Shown here: positions 9,392-17,913 of the stretch, in pieces
Layout of the letters: every line of letters starts with the position of its first letter
How positions within the stretch are numbered: the stretch's first letter is position 1
Source: CAZJHX01 sp964545715
GTDB lineage: Bacteria > Myxococcota_A > UBA9042 > GCA-2863065
DNA: 64,000 bases
NCBI GenBank assembly: GCA_964545715.1
Contig: CAZJHX010000007.1
Span: 62,001 to 126,000, forward strand
Direction: 5' to 3'
Made by a program: the position numbers and the translations under genes
Notes under the pieces: generated by a model
The model's input: only the letters and a program-made list of their open reading frames with translations
The model's database searches: none
What the model was told of the DNA's origin: nothing

Positions 9392-10282
9392 GTGGGCCGT
9401 TCGAAGAGCGGGTCGGACAAACCGGAGGAGCGCCAGAAGGCGCTGGAGTTGGCGGAGCGGGCAGGTATCCCGCTGTGGGGCGCGTTTCGCGTGGTCCGCG
9501 GCGAGGTCACGCTCAACCAGCTGCTCAAGTCCATGCTCCGCCGTGAGAAGTTTCAGCGCCTGCAGAAAGAGGGGCTGGACCCCGACCTCGCCGGTCATGT
9601 GGCCAGTGGCTCGCTGCCGCGTTGGCGCGCCGCCGCGCTGCAGGAGATGCGCAAGGCCGGCCGCACCAAGTTCACGCGTGACCGCCTGGAGATCTCCCAC
9701 CGCGCCAAAGAGCCCCTGGCTTTGTGGCGCTTCGGCCAGGACGACTGGGAGGTCGGTCGCGTCACCAAGAGCCGCACGTATGACTTCACGTACGAGACGC
9801 CGAGCTCGCCGGAGCCGGTGGTCGTCGACAAGCACAACGTGAAGATGGTCTGCTCCCCCGAGGATCTCGAGGTGCTGCGCAAGGCCCGCAAGCACGAGAA
9901 GCAGGTGCTCAAGCAGGAGCTCGGTGCCTCAAAGGACCGCAACGAGCGCTATCGGCCCGCGGACCAGCAGCTGTGCAACGCCCGCGATCAGGGCGCCAAC
10001 ATCCGCTGGATCTTCCGCGACGGCACGGCCGTAGTCGGCCAGGTGCAGGCCTTTGGTCGCTGGGACATCGACGTGATCGTGGACAGCCGCGAGGCGACGC
10101 TCTTCTTCCACGCGCTGCACCGCGCCACCGACCGCCATCTAGCGGATTACCCGCTAGCCGCGGCTAATCCGCGACATCCAGCTCAGGTTTTGACGCGCAG
10201 GGCAGGCCCAGGTGCATCCGGCCCATGCTGGAGGCCAGCTTGGTGTCCAACACACTCTTGGCAAGCGCGCAGTTTCCGTTGA
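9392..10282 (+). CDS. Hfq-like protein with two Sm-like segments
   Basis: I start at GTG 9392 because a perfect AGGAGG lies 6 bases upstream; an in-frame TTG at 9338 lacks such a signal. The 296-residue protein has a basic N-terminal helical part, a first beta segment (about 110-153: LALWRFGQDDWEVGRVT...VVVDKHNVKMV), a charged helical linker, and a C-terminal segment (about 190-247) resembling Hfq: DQQLCNARDQGANIRWIF, DGTAVVGQVQAFGRWDIDVIV (Sm1-like), LFFHALHRAT (compare Hfq YKHAISTI). Hfq is a hexameric RNA chaperone that pairs small RNAs with mRNAs. RNA binding here is inferred. The last roughly 40 codons overlap the convergent kinase gene and look like non-conserved tail. Confidence 0.68.
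   Translation: MGRSKSGSDKPEERQKALELAERAGIPLWGAFRVVRGEVTLNQLLKSMLRREKFQRLQKEGLDPDLAGHVASGSLPRWRAAALQEMRKAGRTKFTRDRLEISHRAKEPLALWRFGQDDWEVGRVTKSRTYDFTYETPSSPEPVVVDKHNVKMVCSPEDLEVLRKARKHEKQVLKQELGASKDRNERYRPADQQLCNARDQGANIRWIFRDGTAVVGQVQAFGRWDIDVIVDSREATLFFHALHRATDRHLADYPLAAANPRHPAQVLTRRAGPGASGPCWRPAWCPTHSWQARSFR
10142..10172. terminator. Inverted repeat between convergent genes
   Basis: GCGGATTA (10142-10149) and TAATCCGC (10165-10172) can pair across a 15-base loop. An alternative stem TAGCGG/CCGCTA uses the same 5' arm. The structure sits at the end of the pseudokinase gene, over its stop codon, and inside the 3' part of the Hfq-like gene. There is no T-run, so a classical intrinsic terminator is not supported; it could still mark a bidirectional stop. 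Confidence 0.3.
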
Positions 10283-12953
10283 GTTTCAGCGCCTGCTCGT
10301 AGCCGCTGCGGGCGTCGGCCAGGGCGTTGCGCGCGTGTTGCAGCTTGGCCCGCTCACAATGCGCCTCCCACAGGCCGTACCGCAGCTTGATGGCCTCGGA
10401 GAAGGCGGCCAGCGCCGCGTCCGGCTTGTTTGTGCGGGTCAGGGCCACACCCAGGTCGTATTGAATCTCAGCCTGGTTCGGCCGGCGTGTCGCCGCATTG
10501 CGAAAGGACTGAGCTGCCGGCTCGTTGGCGCCGCGGCGAAGCTGGGACAGGCCCAGGCTGAAGTAGCCGCGCCAGTCGTCCGGGTACTTGCTGACGTAGG
10601 TCTGCAGGTGGACGTTGGCGTCTTCGTCCCGCCCGTCGCGCACCAACACGCGGCCCACGGCGTAGTGAAGCTCCTGGGAGTCGGGAGCAAACGTCAGCCC
10701 GTGAACCAGCATGTCGGCTGCGTCGCCGCCGCGGCCCAGCGCCATCAAGGTCTTGCCCAGGCCGACGTAGGCGGGCGCCGACCGCGGGCGCAGCTCCACC
10801 GCGCGTTTGTACGCCTCACGCGCCTTGACGTACGCGCCTTTTTGGAAGTGGGCCTCGCCCAGCAGGGAGAACGCCTCGGCGCTGTCGCCGTCCAGCTGCG
10901 TTGCGGTGGCCAGCGCCTCTATCGCCTCATCCACCTTGCGGTCGGCCAGCAGCGCCCGGGCCAGCAGCACATACAGCGGCGCATCCGTGCCGTGCTCGTT
11001 GAGGGCCTTGCGCGCGGCGATGGCGGCCGGCCCGTTGAGGCCCTTGTCCAGGAGAAGCCGCACGCCCAGGCGAGTGGGCTCCGCGGTCTCCGGCAGCAGC
11101 AGCTGCGCGCGCTCCAACGCACGATTGGCGTCGTTGTAAGAGCCGGCGCGGATGTGGGCGCGCGCCAGCAGCACCTGCGCGTCGCCGTTCTCCGGCAGCG
11201 CCTCAGCGGCGGCACGGGCGGCAGCGACAGCCTCACGCGGCGGGCCGTCCGCTGCTTCGCGCGCCTTCTCGAGCAGCTGCTCCGGTGACAGCGGAGTTGT
11301 CGCCGTCAGCGTCTCATCGGTGGTCTCTGCGCCCTGCTGGTCCAGGAGCTGGTCGCCGGCCAGGCCCCAGGCCACGACGCCGGCCACGATGATGGCGGCG
11401 GCTACCAGGTAGCCCCGTCCGGGTCCCTCCTCCTCCTCAACGGTCGCGTCGGGGGCCACGGGCATGGCCGCGTCCGGCGCGAAGAGCAGCGCAGGTGGCG
11501 CCGGGCGGGGTAGCGGGCTACGGGCATCTAACGGCTGGCCGGGCACGTTGCGACTGGACCCGTCACCACCGGGCGACGAGATCGCGCGAGCGGGCGCCGC
11601 CGGTGGGGGCGTCGCACCAGCCGGGGCGGCGCTTATCGGAGGCGGCGCGGCTGTCTTAGGGTGCTTCCTGCGTCCGGCCATCGCCGGGCGAGTGGTGGGC
11701 TGCTCCAACGCGCGACTGCTCTTGTGCGGACTGCTGGGCGCGTCCGGCGTGATCTCTGCCGCCGCCGCCGCTGCCGCCTCGGCCAACTTCACCGCGGGCT
11801 GCATGGTTGTCGGGGGCGGTGCGGCCGGTTGCGGGTGTTTCAGTGCCGAGCTGGTGCGTTTGGGCGGGGGGTCGTCCAATGCGTCTGCCGGCAGCGTCGG
11901 CGCCGAGCGAAACGCGGCCTCCCCCTCGCTGCGTGGCGGCGCAGGCCATTGAACGGGCGCGGCCTCCGGCAGTGGTCGATGGGTCTCCCGAACCGTCACG
12001 TCTGAGGCATGGCGCGGCGATTGGAACGGGCCCGGGAACTTGCGCTCTTTGGACGCCGACATCATGAAGACGTAGCTGACAGCCTGCGCGCCCTCGAGCA
12101 GCGCCTGGGCGGGACTGGCCCCGGCGTGCGCCAGCCAGGTCTTGAGTCTCTCCGCGACTTGTCCCAGGTCGCTCTCCCGCGTCTGAGGGTTGCGCTTGAG
12201 GCAGTCGTCGACCACCTGCGCCAGTGGGGGCGGGATGTCGGGAACGATGGCGTGCGGGGCCACGTATTCGCCCTTCAGCTTGAGCCTGCGCAGCTTGCCC
12301 AGGTCCGGCTCTTCGATCGGGTACCGGCCGGTCAGCAACAGATACGCCAGCACCCCGAAGCTGTATGCGTCGGTGGCGGCCGTGACCTCGCCACCGGCCA
12401 GCTGCTCGGGCGCCAGAAACGCGGGCGAGCCGAAGAGGCCGCTGTTGTAGTTGATCGTCCGATTGGCGGCGCCGATCAGCCGCGGTGTCGCCAGCATCGG
12501 GTCGACCAGCTTCACGCCGCCCGCCTGCTGCACCATGATGTTTGTGAGCTTCAGGTTGCTGTGGATCTGACCGACTCCGTGAATGGCCGCCAGACCGGCC
12601 GCCACGCTGTGCAGGATCGCCGCCGAGAACGGCCGGGCAAGCGACTTGCAGTGATAGCGCAGCGCGCGCAGCGTGACCCCGTTGACGTACTCTCGCGAGA
12701 CGTAGCACGGCGTCTCACCGGGGTCCGAGACAGCCTTTATGGTGCCGAAATACGGCGAGTTGACCGCGGTGTAGGCCCGCGCCAGCTCGTAGAACTCCTT
12801 GCCGCGCCCGGCCGCGATCGGCACATCCGCCGACTCGTAGAACTTCAGCGCCACCATCTGGTCGTGGCGCGTATCGACGCTGAGATGGACCCCACCGTGC
12901 GGACCCTTGCCGAGCTGCTCCAGAAGGTCGTATTGGCCAATGCGTGCGGACAC
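10164..12953 (-). CDS. Membrane-anchored pseudokinase with TPR domain
   Basis: 929 residues from GTG 12953 (MSARIGQYDLLEQLGKG); the open frame extends 59 codons further, into the divergent gene. Residues 7-275 are a Ser/Thr kinase fold: glycine loop GKGPHG (15-20), Lys37 in VALK, an APE motif in FLAPEQ and DAYSFG. The catalytic HRD is HSN (131-133) and the DFG is DPM (151-153), so the proton-acceptor Asp is absent and phosphotransfer is doubtful. A Pro/Ala-rich linker (300-510) leads to one membrane helix (514-532) and then about ten TPR units (560-910). I infer a scaffold or signal-binding pseudokinase. The 3' end overlaps the Hfq-like gene. Confidence 0.87.
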   Translation of the reverse strand: MSARIGQYDLLEQLGKGPHGGVHLSVDTRHDQMVALKFYESADVPIAAGRGKEFYELARAYTAVNSPYFGTIKAVSDPGETPCYVSREYVNGVTLRALRYHCKSLARPFSAAILHSVAAGLAAIHGVGQIHSNLKLTNIMVQQAGGVKLVDPMLATPRLIGAANRTINYNSGLFGSPAFLAPEQLAGGEVTAATDAYSFGVLAYLLLTGRYPIEEPDLGKLRRLKLKGEYVAPHAIVPDIPPPLAQVVDDCLKRNPQTRESDLGQVAERLKTWLAHAGASPAQALLEGAQAVSYVFMMSASKERKFPGPFQSPRHASDVTVRETHRPLPEAAPVQWPAPPRSEGEAAFRSAPTLPADALDDPPPKRTSSALKHPQPAAPPPTTMQPAVKLAEAAAAAAAEITPDAPSSPHKSSRALEQPTTRPAMAGRRKHPKTAAPPPISAAPAGATPPPAAPARAISSPGGDGSSRNVPGQPLDARSPLPRPAPPALLFAPDAAMPVAPDATVEEEEGPGRGYLVAAAIIVAGVVAWGLAGDQLLDQQGAETTDETLTATTPLSPEQLLEKAREAADGPPREAVAAARAAAEALPENGDAQVLLARAHIRAGSYNDANRALERAQLLLPETAEPTRLGVRLLLDKGLNGPAAIAARKALNEHGTDAPLYVLLARALLADRKVDEAIEALATATQLDGDSAEAFSLLGEAHFQKGAYVKAREAYKRAVELRPRSAPAYVGLGKTLMALGRGGDAADMLVHGLTFAPDSQELHYAVGRVLVRDGRDEDANVHLQTYVSKYPDDWRGYFSLGLSQLRRGANEPAAQSFRNAATRRPNQAEIQYDLGVALTRTNKPDAALAAFSEAIKLRYGLWEAHCERAKLQHARNALADARSGYEQALKLNGNCALAKSVLDTKLASSMGRMHLGLPCASKPELDVAD

Positions 12954-13021
12954 TGCCGACAGTTTGGTGAGCGGAATGGCCGTGTCAAGCGGCCCCCCCT
13001 TGTGGTAACGTATCAGCGCTC

Positions 13022-14380
13022 TTGAAGGCGACCGTAACCGTAGTACTGCTCTTCTCTGTCGTCGCCATTGGCTGCGCTGACACCACGCGCGCCCCAAGTG
13101 CGCCATATGACGGATCCTGGACCGGCGCACGCATCTCCTTTGCTATGTCGGAGCGAACGATCACGGACTGGACCGTCCGCGACGTCCACTGCAGCGCGCC
13201 CGTCGCGGACTCGGATAACGAGTGCAAGCAAGGTTACGACATCAAGACCTTCGCTCAGGAGGTCAAGGTCGAGGACGGCGCGTTTCAGGTCACCCTGGAC
13301 AACCTCGCCCTGACCGGCAAGTTCGACACCCGCGTTCACGTGTCAGGCACCTGGACGTTCCTGCCCGAGAGCTGCTGCACCGCGACGGGCACCTGGGAGG
13401 CCGAGGTCGATGAGATCCCGGAGCCCGATCCGACGACGTCGACAGATGACACCGGCGCAACAACCGACATCGGGGACACCGGCGACACCACGCTGGGCGG
13501 CGATACCGGCCCGGTCACCACAGGCGACGTAGGCGGCACCGGTGGCGAGCTGCCACCGCCCGTTGAGGGCGAGGAGTACGCGATCGCGGCCGACGCCAAC
13601 GCAGCCCAGAAAGAGGCGATGTCCCGCACCAATTGGTATCGCAAAAACGCCGGCGTCGACCTGATCGACAATGTCGGAGAGATCAACGTCAGCGCCCAGG
13701 CCCACGCCGACTATTTCTCCCTGCACGTGGCTGCCTACCAGGCCGGGAAAATCCCGGGCGGCGCCCACGCTGAGGACCCGTCCTATGCGGAGGGCTTCAC
13801 GGGCAAGGACTTTGGCAAGCGGATGAAAGCGGCCGGGTACAGCGGCACGCCCGGGTTTGAGGTGATGGCGTTCATCAACAACCCGTCCAAGTCCGTCGAT
13901 GGGTGGATGGAGACGGTCTATCACCGCATCCCCTTCATGTCGCCGGACAGCGTGCACACCGGTTATGGCGGCGCCGCGACCGTCGACGTCATGAACTTCG
14001 GATACAAGGGGCACCCCGACAAGACGCTTGCTGTTTTGTATCCGTGGCCGGGGCAGACGAATGTGCCCAAGGGCTGGAGTGGCAATGAGGGGCCGCAGCC
14101 GCCTCCGCCGCCCAACGGCTATCCGTCGGGTCCGGTGATCACGGTCACGACCGCCGGTGGTGCGCCCTTGACGATCAGCGAGCACAAGCTGCTTGACGCG
14201 GGCGGCGCCGAGATCCCGCACGTGTGGTTGCCCAAGGACTTCAACGGCTTCCTGTCAGCGACCTGGGCGATGTACGCGGACGATCCGCTCCCGGGCGCCA
14301 GCGAGTTCACCGTCGTACTGACCGGCAAGCACGGTCCGGACGACTGGTCGCGCACCTGGACGTTCACTACACGGAAGTAG
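13022..14380 (+). CDS. Lipoprotein with CAP/SCP domain
   Basis: Starts at TTG 13022 (MKATVTVVLLFSVVAIGC); the lipobox AIGC marks residue 19 as the lipidated cysteine. An N-terminal beta domain (about 25-130) is followed by an Asp/Thr/Gly linker (about 140-175) and then a CAP (SCP/PR-1) domain at about 195-355: AMSRTNWYRKNAGV, NVSAQAHADYFSLH, a GAHAEDP segment, and DGWMETVYHRIPFM. A C-terminal beta domain (370-452) resembles a Big-like module. Bacterial CAP proteins are secreted and poorly characterised. It is divergent from the pseudokinase, with only 68 bases between starts, so the two may share control. No strong ribosome binding site is seen before the TTG. Confidence 0.82.
   Translation: MKATVTVVLLFSVVAIGCADTTRAPSAPYDGSWTGARISFAMSERTITDWTVRDVHCSAPVADSDNECKQGYDIKTFAQEVKVEDGAFQVTLDNLALTGKFDTRVHVSGTWTFLPESCCTATGTWEAEVDEIPEPDPTTSTDDTGATTDIGDTGDTTLGGDTGPVTTGDVGGTGGELPPPVEGEEYAIAADANAAQKEAMSRTNWYRKNAGVDLIDNVGEINVSAQAHADYFSLHVAAYQAGKIPGGAHAEDPSYAEGFTGKDFGKRMKAAGYSGTPGFEVMAFINNPSKSVDGWMETVYHRIPFMSPDSVHTGYGGAATVDVMNFGYKGHPDKTLAVLYPWPGQTNVPKGWSGNEGPQPPPPPNGYPSGPVITVTTAGGAPLTISEHKLLDAGGAEIPHVWLPKDFNGFLSATWAMYADDPLPGASEFTVVLTGKHGPDDWSRTWTFTTRK
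13430..13545 (+). repeat. Asp/Thr/Gly linker repeat in CAP lipoprotein
   Basis: Imperfect short repeats encode TDDTGATTDIGDTGDTT followed by LGGDTG and related units between the beta domain and CAP domain. Similar linkers occur in three other secreted proteins of this window. Confidence 0.6.
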
Positions 14381-14413
14381 CGCCGATGCCCGCCTCGGGT
14401 TTACCCTGGGGTC

Positions 14414-15019
14414 GTGGACAAACACTGGGCTCAGAGGCGTCGTTTTCTCTCGGCAATCGGGGTTGGTTCGTTGTCGCTCATCGGCGGCTGCAAAAAGGAG
14501 ACGGACGACGGGGCTGACCAGGCGGCTGACCAAGCCGAGAAGGAGGCCCGGGACGCCGGTATCCTGATCGAGGCCGCCGGATTCGAAGAGCAGGCCATCC
14601 AGGTGTATACGGCCGCCGCGGGTCTGGCGTTTGTCAAAGCCGACAAGCTGCTGATCACCACCGCCGGCCGGTTTATGGGCCAGCACGAGGAGCACCGGGA
14701 CTCGCTGATGCGTGCGGCGCGGAAGCTGGGCCTGGACAAGCCGCTGGGGGACATCAAGCCGCCCCCGATTCCACCCAACATCCTCGATGATGCGCTTACG
14801 GTGGCGTTGCGCCGTGGGGCGCTGCTGGAGTTTGCGCGTGACCTGGAGATGCAGGCCGCCACGGCTTACTACGATCACGTGACGCAGAAGCTGGCGTCCA
14901 GGAGCGCGATCCGTGTTGTGGCGGACATCCTGCCCGTCGAGGCGCAGCACGTGGCGGTCTACGACCTGCTGTTGGACGTCGATCCGGCTCCGACGCCCTT
15001 CTTCTCAGAGCAGGTGTGA
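14414..15019 (+). CDS. Ferritin-like domain lipoprotein with Tat-like leader
   Basis: 201 residues from GTG 14414. The leader has RRRFLSAIG, close to a twin-arginine motif, followed by GSLSLIGGCKK with a lipobox-like Cys, so export as a folded lipoprotein is likely. The mature part is helical with carboxylate/histidine pairs expected of a four-helix ferritin-like bundle: FEEQAIQVYTAAA, GQHEEHRDSL, DLEMQAATAYYDH and VEAQHVAVYD. This matches the DUF4439/ferritin-2 type better than storage ferritins. A di-iron or di-manganese centre is inferred. It is coupled by a GTGA overlap to the downstream kinase with a haem-binding sensor, which suggests a shared iron or redox role. Confidence 0.77.
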   Translation: MDKHWAQRRRFLSAIGVGSLSLIGGCKKETDDGADQAADQAEKEARDAGILIEAAGFEEQAIQVYTAAAGLAFVKADKLLITTAGRFMGQHEEHRDSLMRAARKLGLDKPLGDIKPPPIPPNILDDALTVALRRGALLEFARDLEMQAATAYYDHVTQKLASRSAIRVVADILPVEAQHVAVYDLLLDVDPAPTPFFSEQV

Positions 15020-16974
15020 GCGACAAGCGCCGCCCGGACGACGAGGGCCTGCACGAGCGCGACACCGTTCTGGATCCGCCCGCTCCACAGGTGCGACCTG
15101 ATCAGGCGACCACTCGACGCCAGGGACCCGCCGACGCCGGCGACACGCCCGACGAGCAGCTGGGATTTGCGGAGACGCGCGCGGCATATCGTCCTCCGGC
15201 CTCGTTTGCCGAGGCGAAGGAGCGGCCGCATACGCCGGAGCAGGTGCTCTTCTCGATCGGCAGCTACGAGATCGTGGACGAGCTGGGCCGTGGCGGTATG
15301 GGCGTCGTCTACCGCGCGTGGTCGGTGCCTCTGTCGCGCCACGTGGCGCTGAAGCTGATCCTGGGCGGGATCTCGAATCGCGTCGCACGACAGCGCTTTA
15401 TCAACGAGGCGATGCTCGGCGCGCAGCTGACCCACCCCAACACTGTGCGGATCTTCGACTGCGGCACGACGCAGGATGGCGAGCCGTACTTTGTGATGGA
15501 GTTTGTCGAAGGGGCCAACCTGGGCCACTACATCGATTTGGGCCTGGCGCCGGACGACGGCACGGGCGCACGCTTTCAAAGTGACCGCCTGACCTTTCGG
15601 GGCGCCTTGGAGGCCGTGGAGAAGGTGTCGCGGGCCGTGCACAGCGCACACGGCCAGGGCGTCGTGCATCGCGATCTCAAGCCCGACAATATCCTGATCG
15701 ACGTGCACGGTGAGCCGCATGTCACCGATTTCGGCATCGCTCAAGCCATGGGCGAGGACAAGCCCGAGCTGACGCGTGAGGGCTCGCCCATCGGCAGCCC
15801 GCTGTACATGAGCCCGGAGCAGGCCAACGGGGAGCTGTCGTCGATCGGGCCGCGGTCCGACGTCTACTCGCTGGGCGCCACGCTGTACCACGTGCTGGCC
15901 GGACGGCCGGCGTTTCTGGGTGACACGCTGATCGATGTGATCGCCAAGCTGCTGACCGAAGACCCGGCGTCGCCGTCAGCCGTCGCGGCGGCGGATGGCA
16001 GGCCGGCGGTGTCGCTGGACCTGGAGACGGTGGCGCTGAAGGCGCTGGAGAAGCAGTGCGCGGCGCGATATCAATCCGCGGAGGACTTTGCCGATGAGCT
16101 GAAGCGGGCGCTGGACGGAGAGCCGGTGCTGGCGCGTCCCATCGGACCGATCGAGCGCGTACGTCGCAAGCTGGCGCGCAACCGGGCGCTGTGGGTGGGC
16201 CTGCTGGCCGCGACGGTGGTGGTTGTCGTGCTTGCGTTCGCGTTCGGGACCAGCCTGTCGTACACGATCGACCGCTCCAGCGAGTCGCTGAAGTCGCTGG
16301 ATCGCGCTCAGGCGGCCGATCAGGCCGAGACGCTGGAGCGCGCGATCCGCGTGAACATGCTGCAAGGCCGGGCGGACCTGGCGCGCGAGCTGGTCAATGA
16401 GCTGGCGGCACAGGAGACGATCGGCGACGTGCGCGTGTTTCGGGCGGACCGCACGCCCGCCTACCTGGATCCGCGCACGCGCCGTCGGGTTGAGCAGTAC
16501 ATCGCCCGCGCGGACGTGGTGGCACGCGCCAAAGAGCGCTTTCCGGAGCTGTTGCCTCAGCTGGAGGTGCTCAAGACGGTGGCCTTTCCCAACATCGACG
16601 CCGACAAGCCGCGCGATGCGCCGTCGGCGGATGTGCCGGACGAGATCTGGCGCCAGGCGATCGATTCGGGAGAGCTGGCCTGGTATATCGACGGAAGCGA
16701 GACTGCGGGTACGCTGATCGTGCTGAAGCCGATCGTCAACACCGAGAAGTGCCAGGTCTGTCACGGCGAGGCCGACGACTACGTCGACAACAGCGTGCGC
16801 GCCGTGCTGACGCTCAGCCGGCCTCTGGAGCCGGTGGGCCAGCTGATCGACGCCAATCGCCGCACTACGGCGTTGGTGGCGGTCGTTACCGTCGTGCTGC
16901 TGCTGCTTTTGGCTGCGCTGATCGCCCGCGTCTTTGGGATCGGGCTTGCACGCCGCCGATTCGGGCAATATTAA
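15016..16974 (+). CDS. Ser/Thr protein kinase with periplasmic c-haem (DUF3365-like) sensor
   Basis: 652 residues from GTG 15016, overlapping the ferritin-like gene's stop. The cytoplasmic kinase (84-368) keeps every key motif: GRGGMG (91-96), Lys113, HRDLKPDN (Asp220) and DFG (238-240). A first membrane helix (391-411) precedes a periplasmic domain (412-617) of about 200 residues containing ELAWYIDG, LKPIVNTEKCQVCHG and AVLTLSRPL, then a second helix (618-638). CQVCH (579-583) is a c-type haem motif, and its setting resembles DUF3365/Tll0287-like sensor domains. I infer that haem, redox state or a gas ligand controls kinase activity. The substrate is unknown. Confidence 0.88.
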   Translation: MSDKRRPDDEGLHERDTVLDPPAPQVRPDQATTRRQGPADAGDTPDEQLGFAETRAAYRPPASFAEAKERPHTPEQVLFSIGSYEIVDELGRGGMGVVYRAWSVPLSRHVALKLILGGISNRVARQRFINEAMLGAQLTHPNTVRIFDCGTTQDGEPYFVMEFVEGANLGHYIDLGLAPDDGTGARFQSDRLTFRGALEAVEKVSRAVHSAHGQGVVHRDLKPDNILIDVHGEPHVTDFGIAQAMGEDKPELTREGSPIGSPLYMSPEQANGELSSIGPRSDVYSLGATLYHVLAGRPAFLGDTLIDVIAKLLTEDPASPSAVAAADGRPAVSLDLETVALKALEKQCAARYQSAEDFADELKRALDGEPVLARPIGPIERVRRKLARNRALWVGLLAATVVVVVLAFAFGTSLSYTIDRSSESLKSLDRAQAADQAETLERAIRVNMLQGRADLARELVNELAAQETIGDVRVFRADRTPAYLDPRTRRRVEQYIARADVVARAKERFPELLPQLEVLKTVAFPNIDADKPRDAPSADVPDEIWRQAIDSGELAWYIDGSETAGTLIVLKPIVNTEKCQVCHGEADDYVDNSVRAVLTLSRPLEPVGQLIDANRRTTALVAVVTVVLLLLLAALIARVFGIGLARRRFGQY

Positions 16975-16986
16975 CCACGCCCAGAC

Positions 16987-17913
16987 ATGATCGTCGCGCG
17001 TGCAGCTTCAGAGATCCCTTCCGGCTTGGCCTGGCCGGTGGCCACCATGGGCAATTTTGACGGGGTTCACCTTGGACATCGCCATCTGCTGGGCCGTGTC
17101 GCCGAGGTCGCCGGACAGCACGGGGGCACCACCGTCGCGATCACGTTTCGGCCGCACCCTGTCGAGGTCGTGGCGCCAGACCGCGCTCCGGTCCTGATCA
17201 GCGGCTATGACGAGAAGCTGGCGCTGCTGGAAGCGGCGGGTGTGGACATGGCGGTCGAGCTGCCTTTCGACCGGGCCCGTAGCGTCCAGACCGCTGAGCA
17301 GTTCATCGAGGAGGTCTTCGTGGAGGCGCTGGCCGTGCGGCACGTCGTGGCCGGTCCGGACAGCCGGTTCGGGCAGGACCGGCGCGGGGATGTCGCCATG
17401 CTGGCCGCGGCGGGCGAGGCGGCGGGGTTCACTGTCGAGACGGTCACCGCGCTGCAGATCGCGGGTGCGTCCGTCTCCTCGTCTCGAATCCGCGGGCTGA
17501 TCGCCGACAGCGGGGATGTGGCGGCCGCGGCCCAGCTGCTGGGGCGCCCGTTCAGCCTCACGGGCACCGTGGTCGACGGCGACAAGCGTGGGCGCACGAT
17601 CGGCTTTCCGACGGCGAACCTGGAGCTGACGTCGCACCTGCGGCCCTGCAACGGGGTCTATGCGGCCCGCGCGCACTTCGGGGACCAGGTGGCGGACGCG
17701 GTTGTCAATATCGGCGTTCGACCCACGTTTGGTGTGCTCGGCACGACCGTGGAGGCCCATCTGCTGGACTTTGCGGGCGACCTGTACGGGCAGACGCTGA
17801 CGCTGTCGTTTGTCGGGCGTGTGCGCGCAGAGCAGCGGTTTGACGGTGTGGATGCGCTCGTGGCCCAGATCACCGCGGATGTCGTCCGCGGCCGCGCGAT
17901 GTTGCAAGCGTGA
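16987..17913 (+). CDS. ribF: Bifunctional riboflavin kinase / FAD synthetase
   Basis: 308 residues, the normal length for the family. The N-terminal nucleotidyltransferase has MGNFDGVHLGHRHLL, TFRPHPVEVV and SSSRIRGLI, all typical of the FMN adenylyltransferase module. The C-terminal flavokinase has GKRGRTIGFPTANLEL and the NIGVRPTF segment. It converts riboflavin to FMN and FMN to FAD in the cytoplasm. The frame starts with MIVARAASEIPSGL, only 12 bases after the kinase stop, and ends overlapping the aroE start (GTGA), so ribF and aroE are co-translated. Confidence 0.95.
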   Translation: MIVARAASEIPSGLAWPVATMGNFDGVHLGHRHLLGRVAEVAGQHGGTTVAITFRPHPVEVVAPDRAPVLISGYDEKLALLEAAGVDMAVELPFDRARSVQTAEQFIEEVFVEALAVRHVVAGPDSRFGQDRRGDVAMLAAAGEAAGFTVETVTALQIAGASVSSSRIRGLIADSGDVAAAAQLLGRPFSLTGTVVDGDKRGRTIGFPTANLELTSHLRPCNGVYAARAHFGDQVADAVVNIGVRPTFGVLGTTVEAHLLDFAGDLYGQTLTLSFVGRVRAEQRFDGVDALVAQITADVVRGRAMLQA

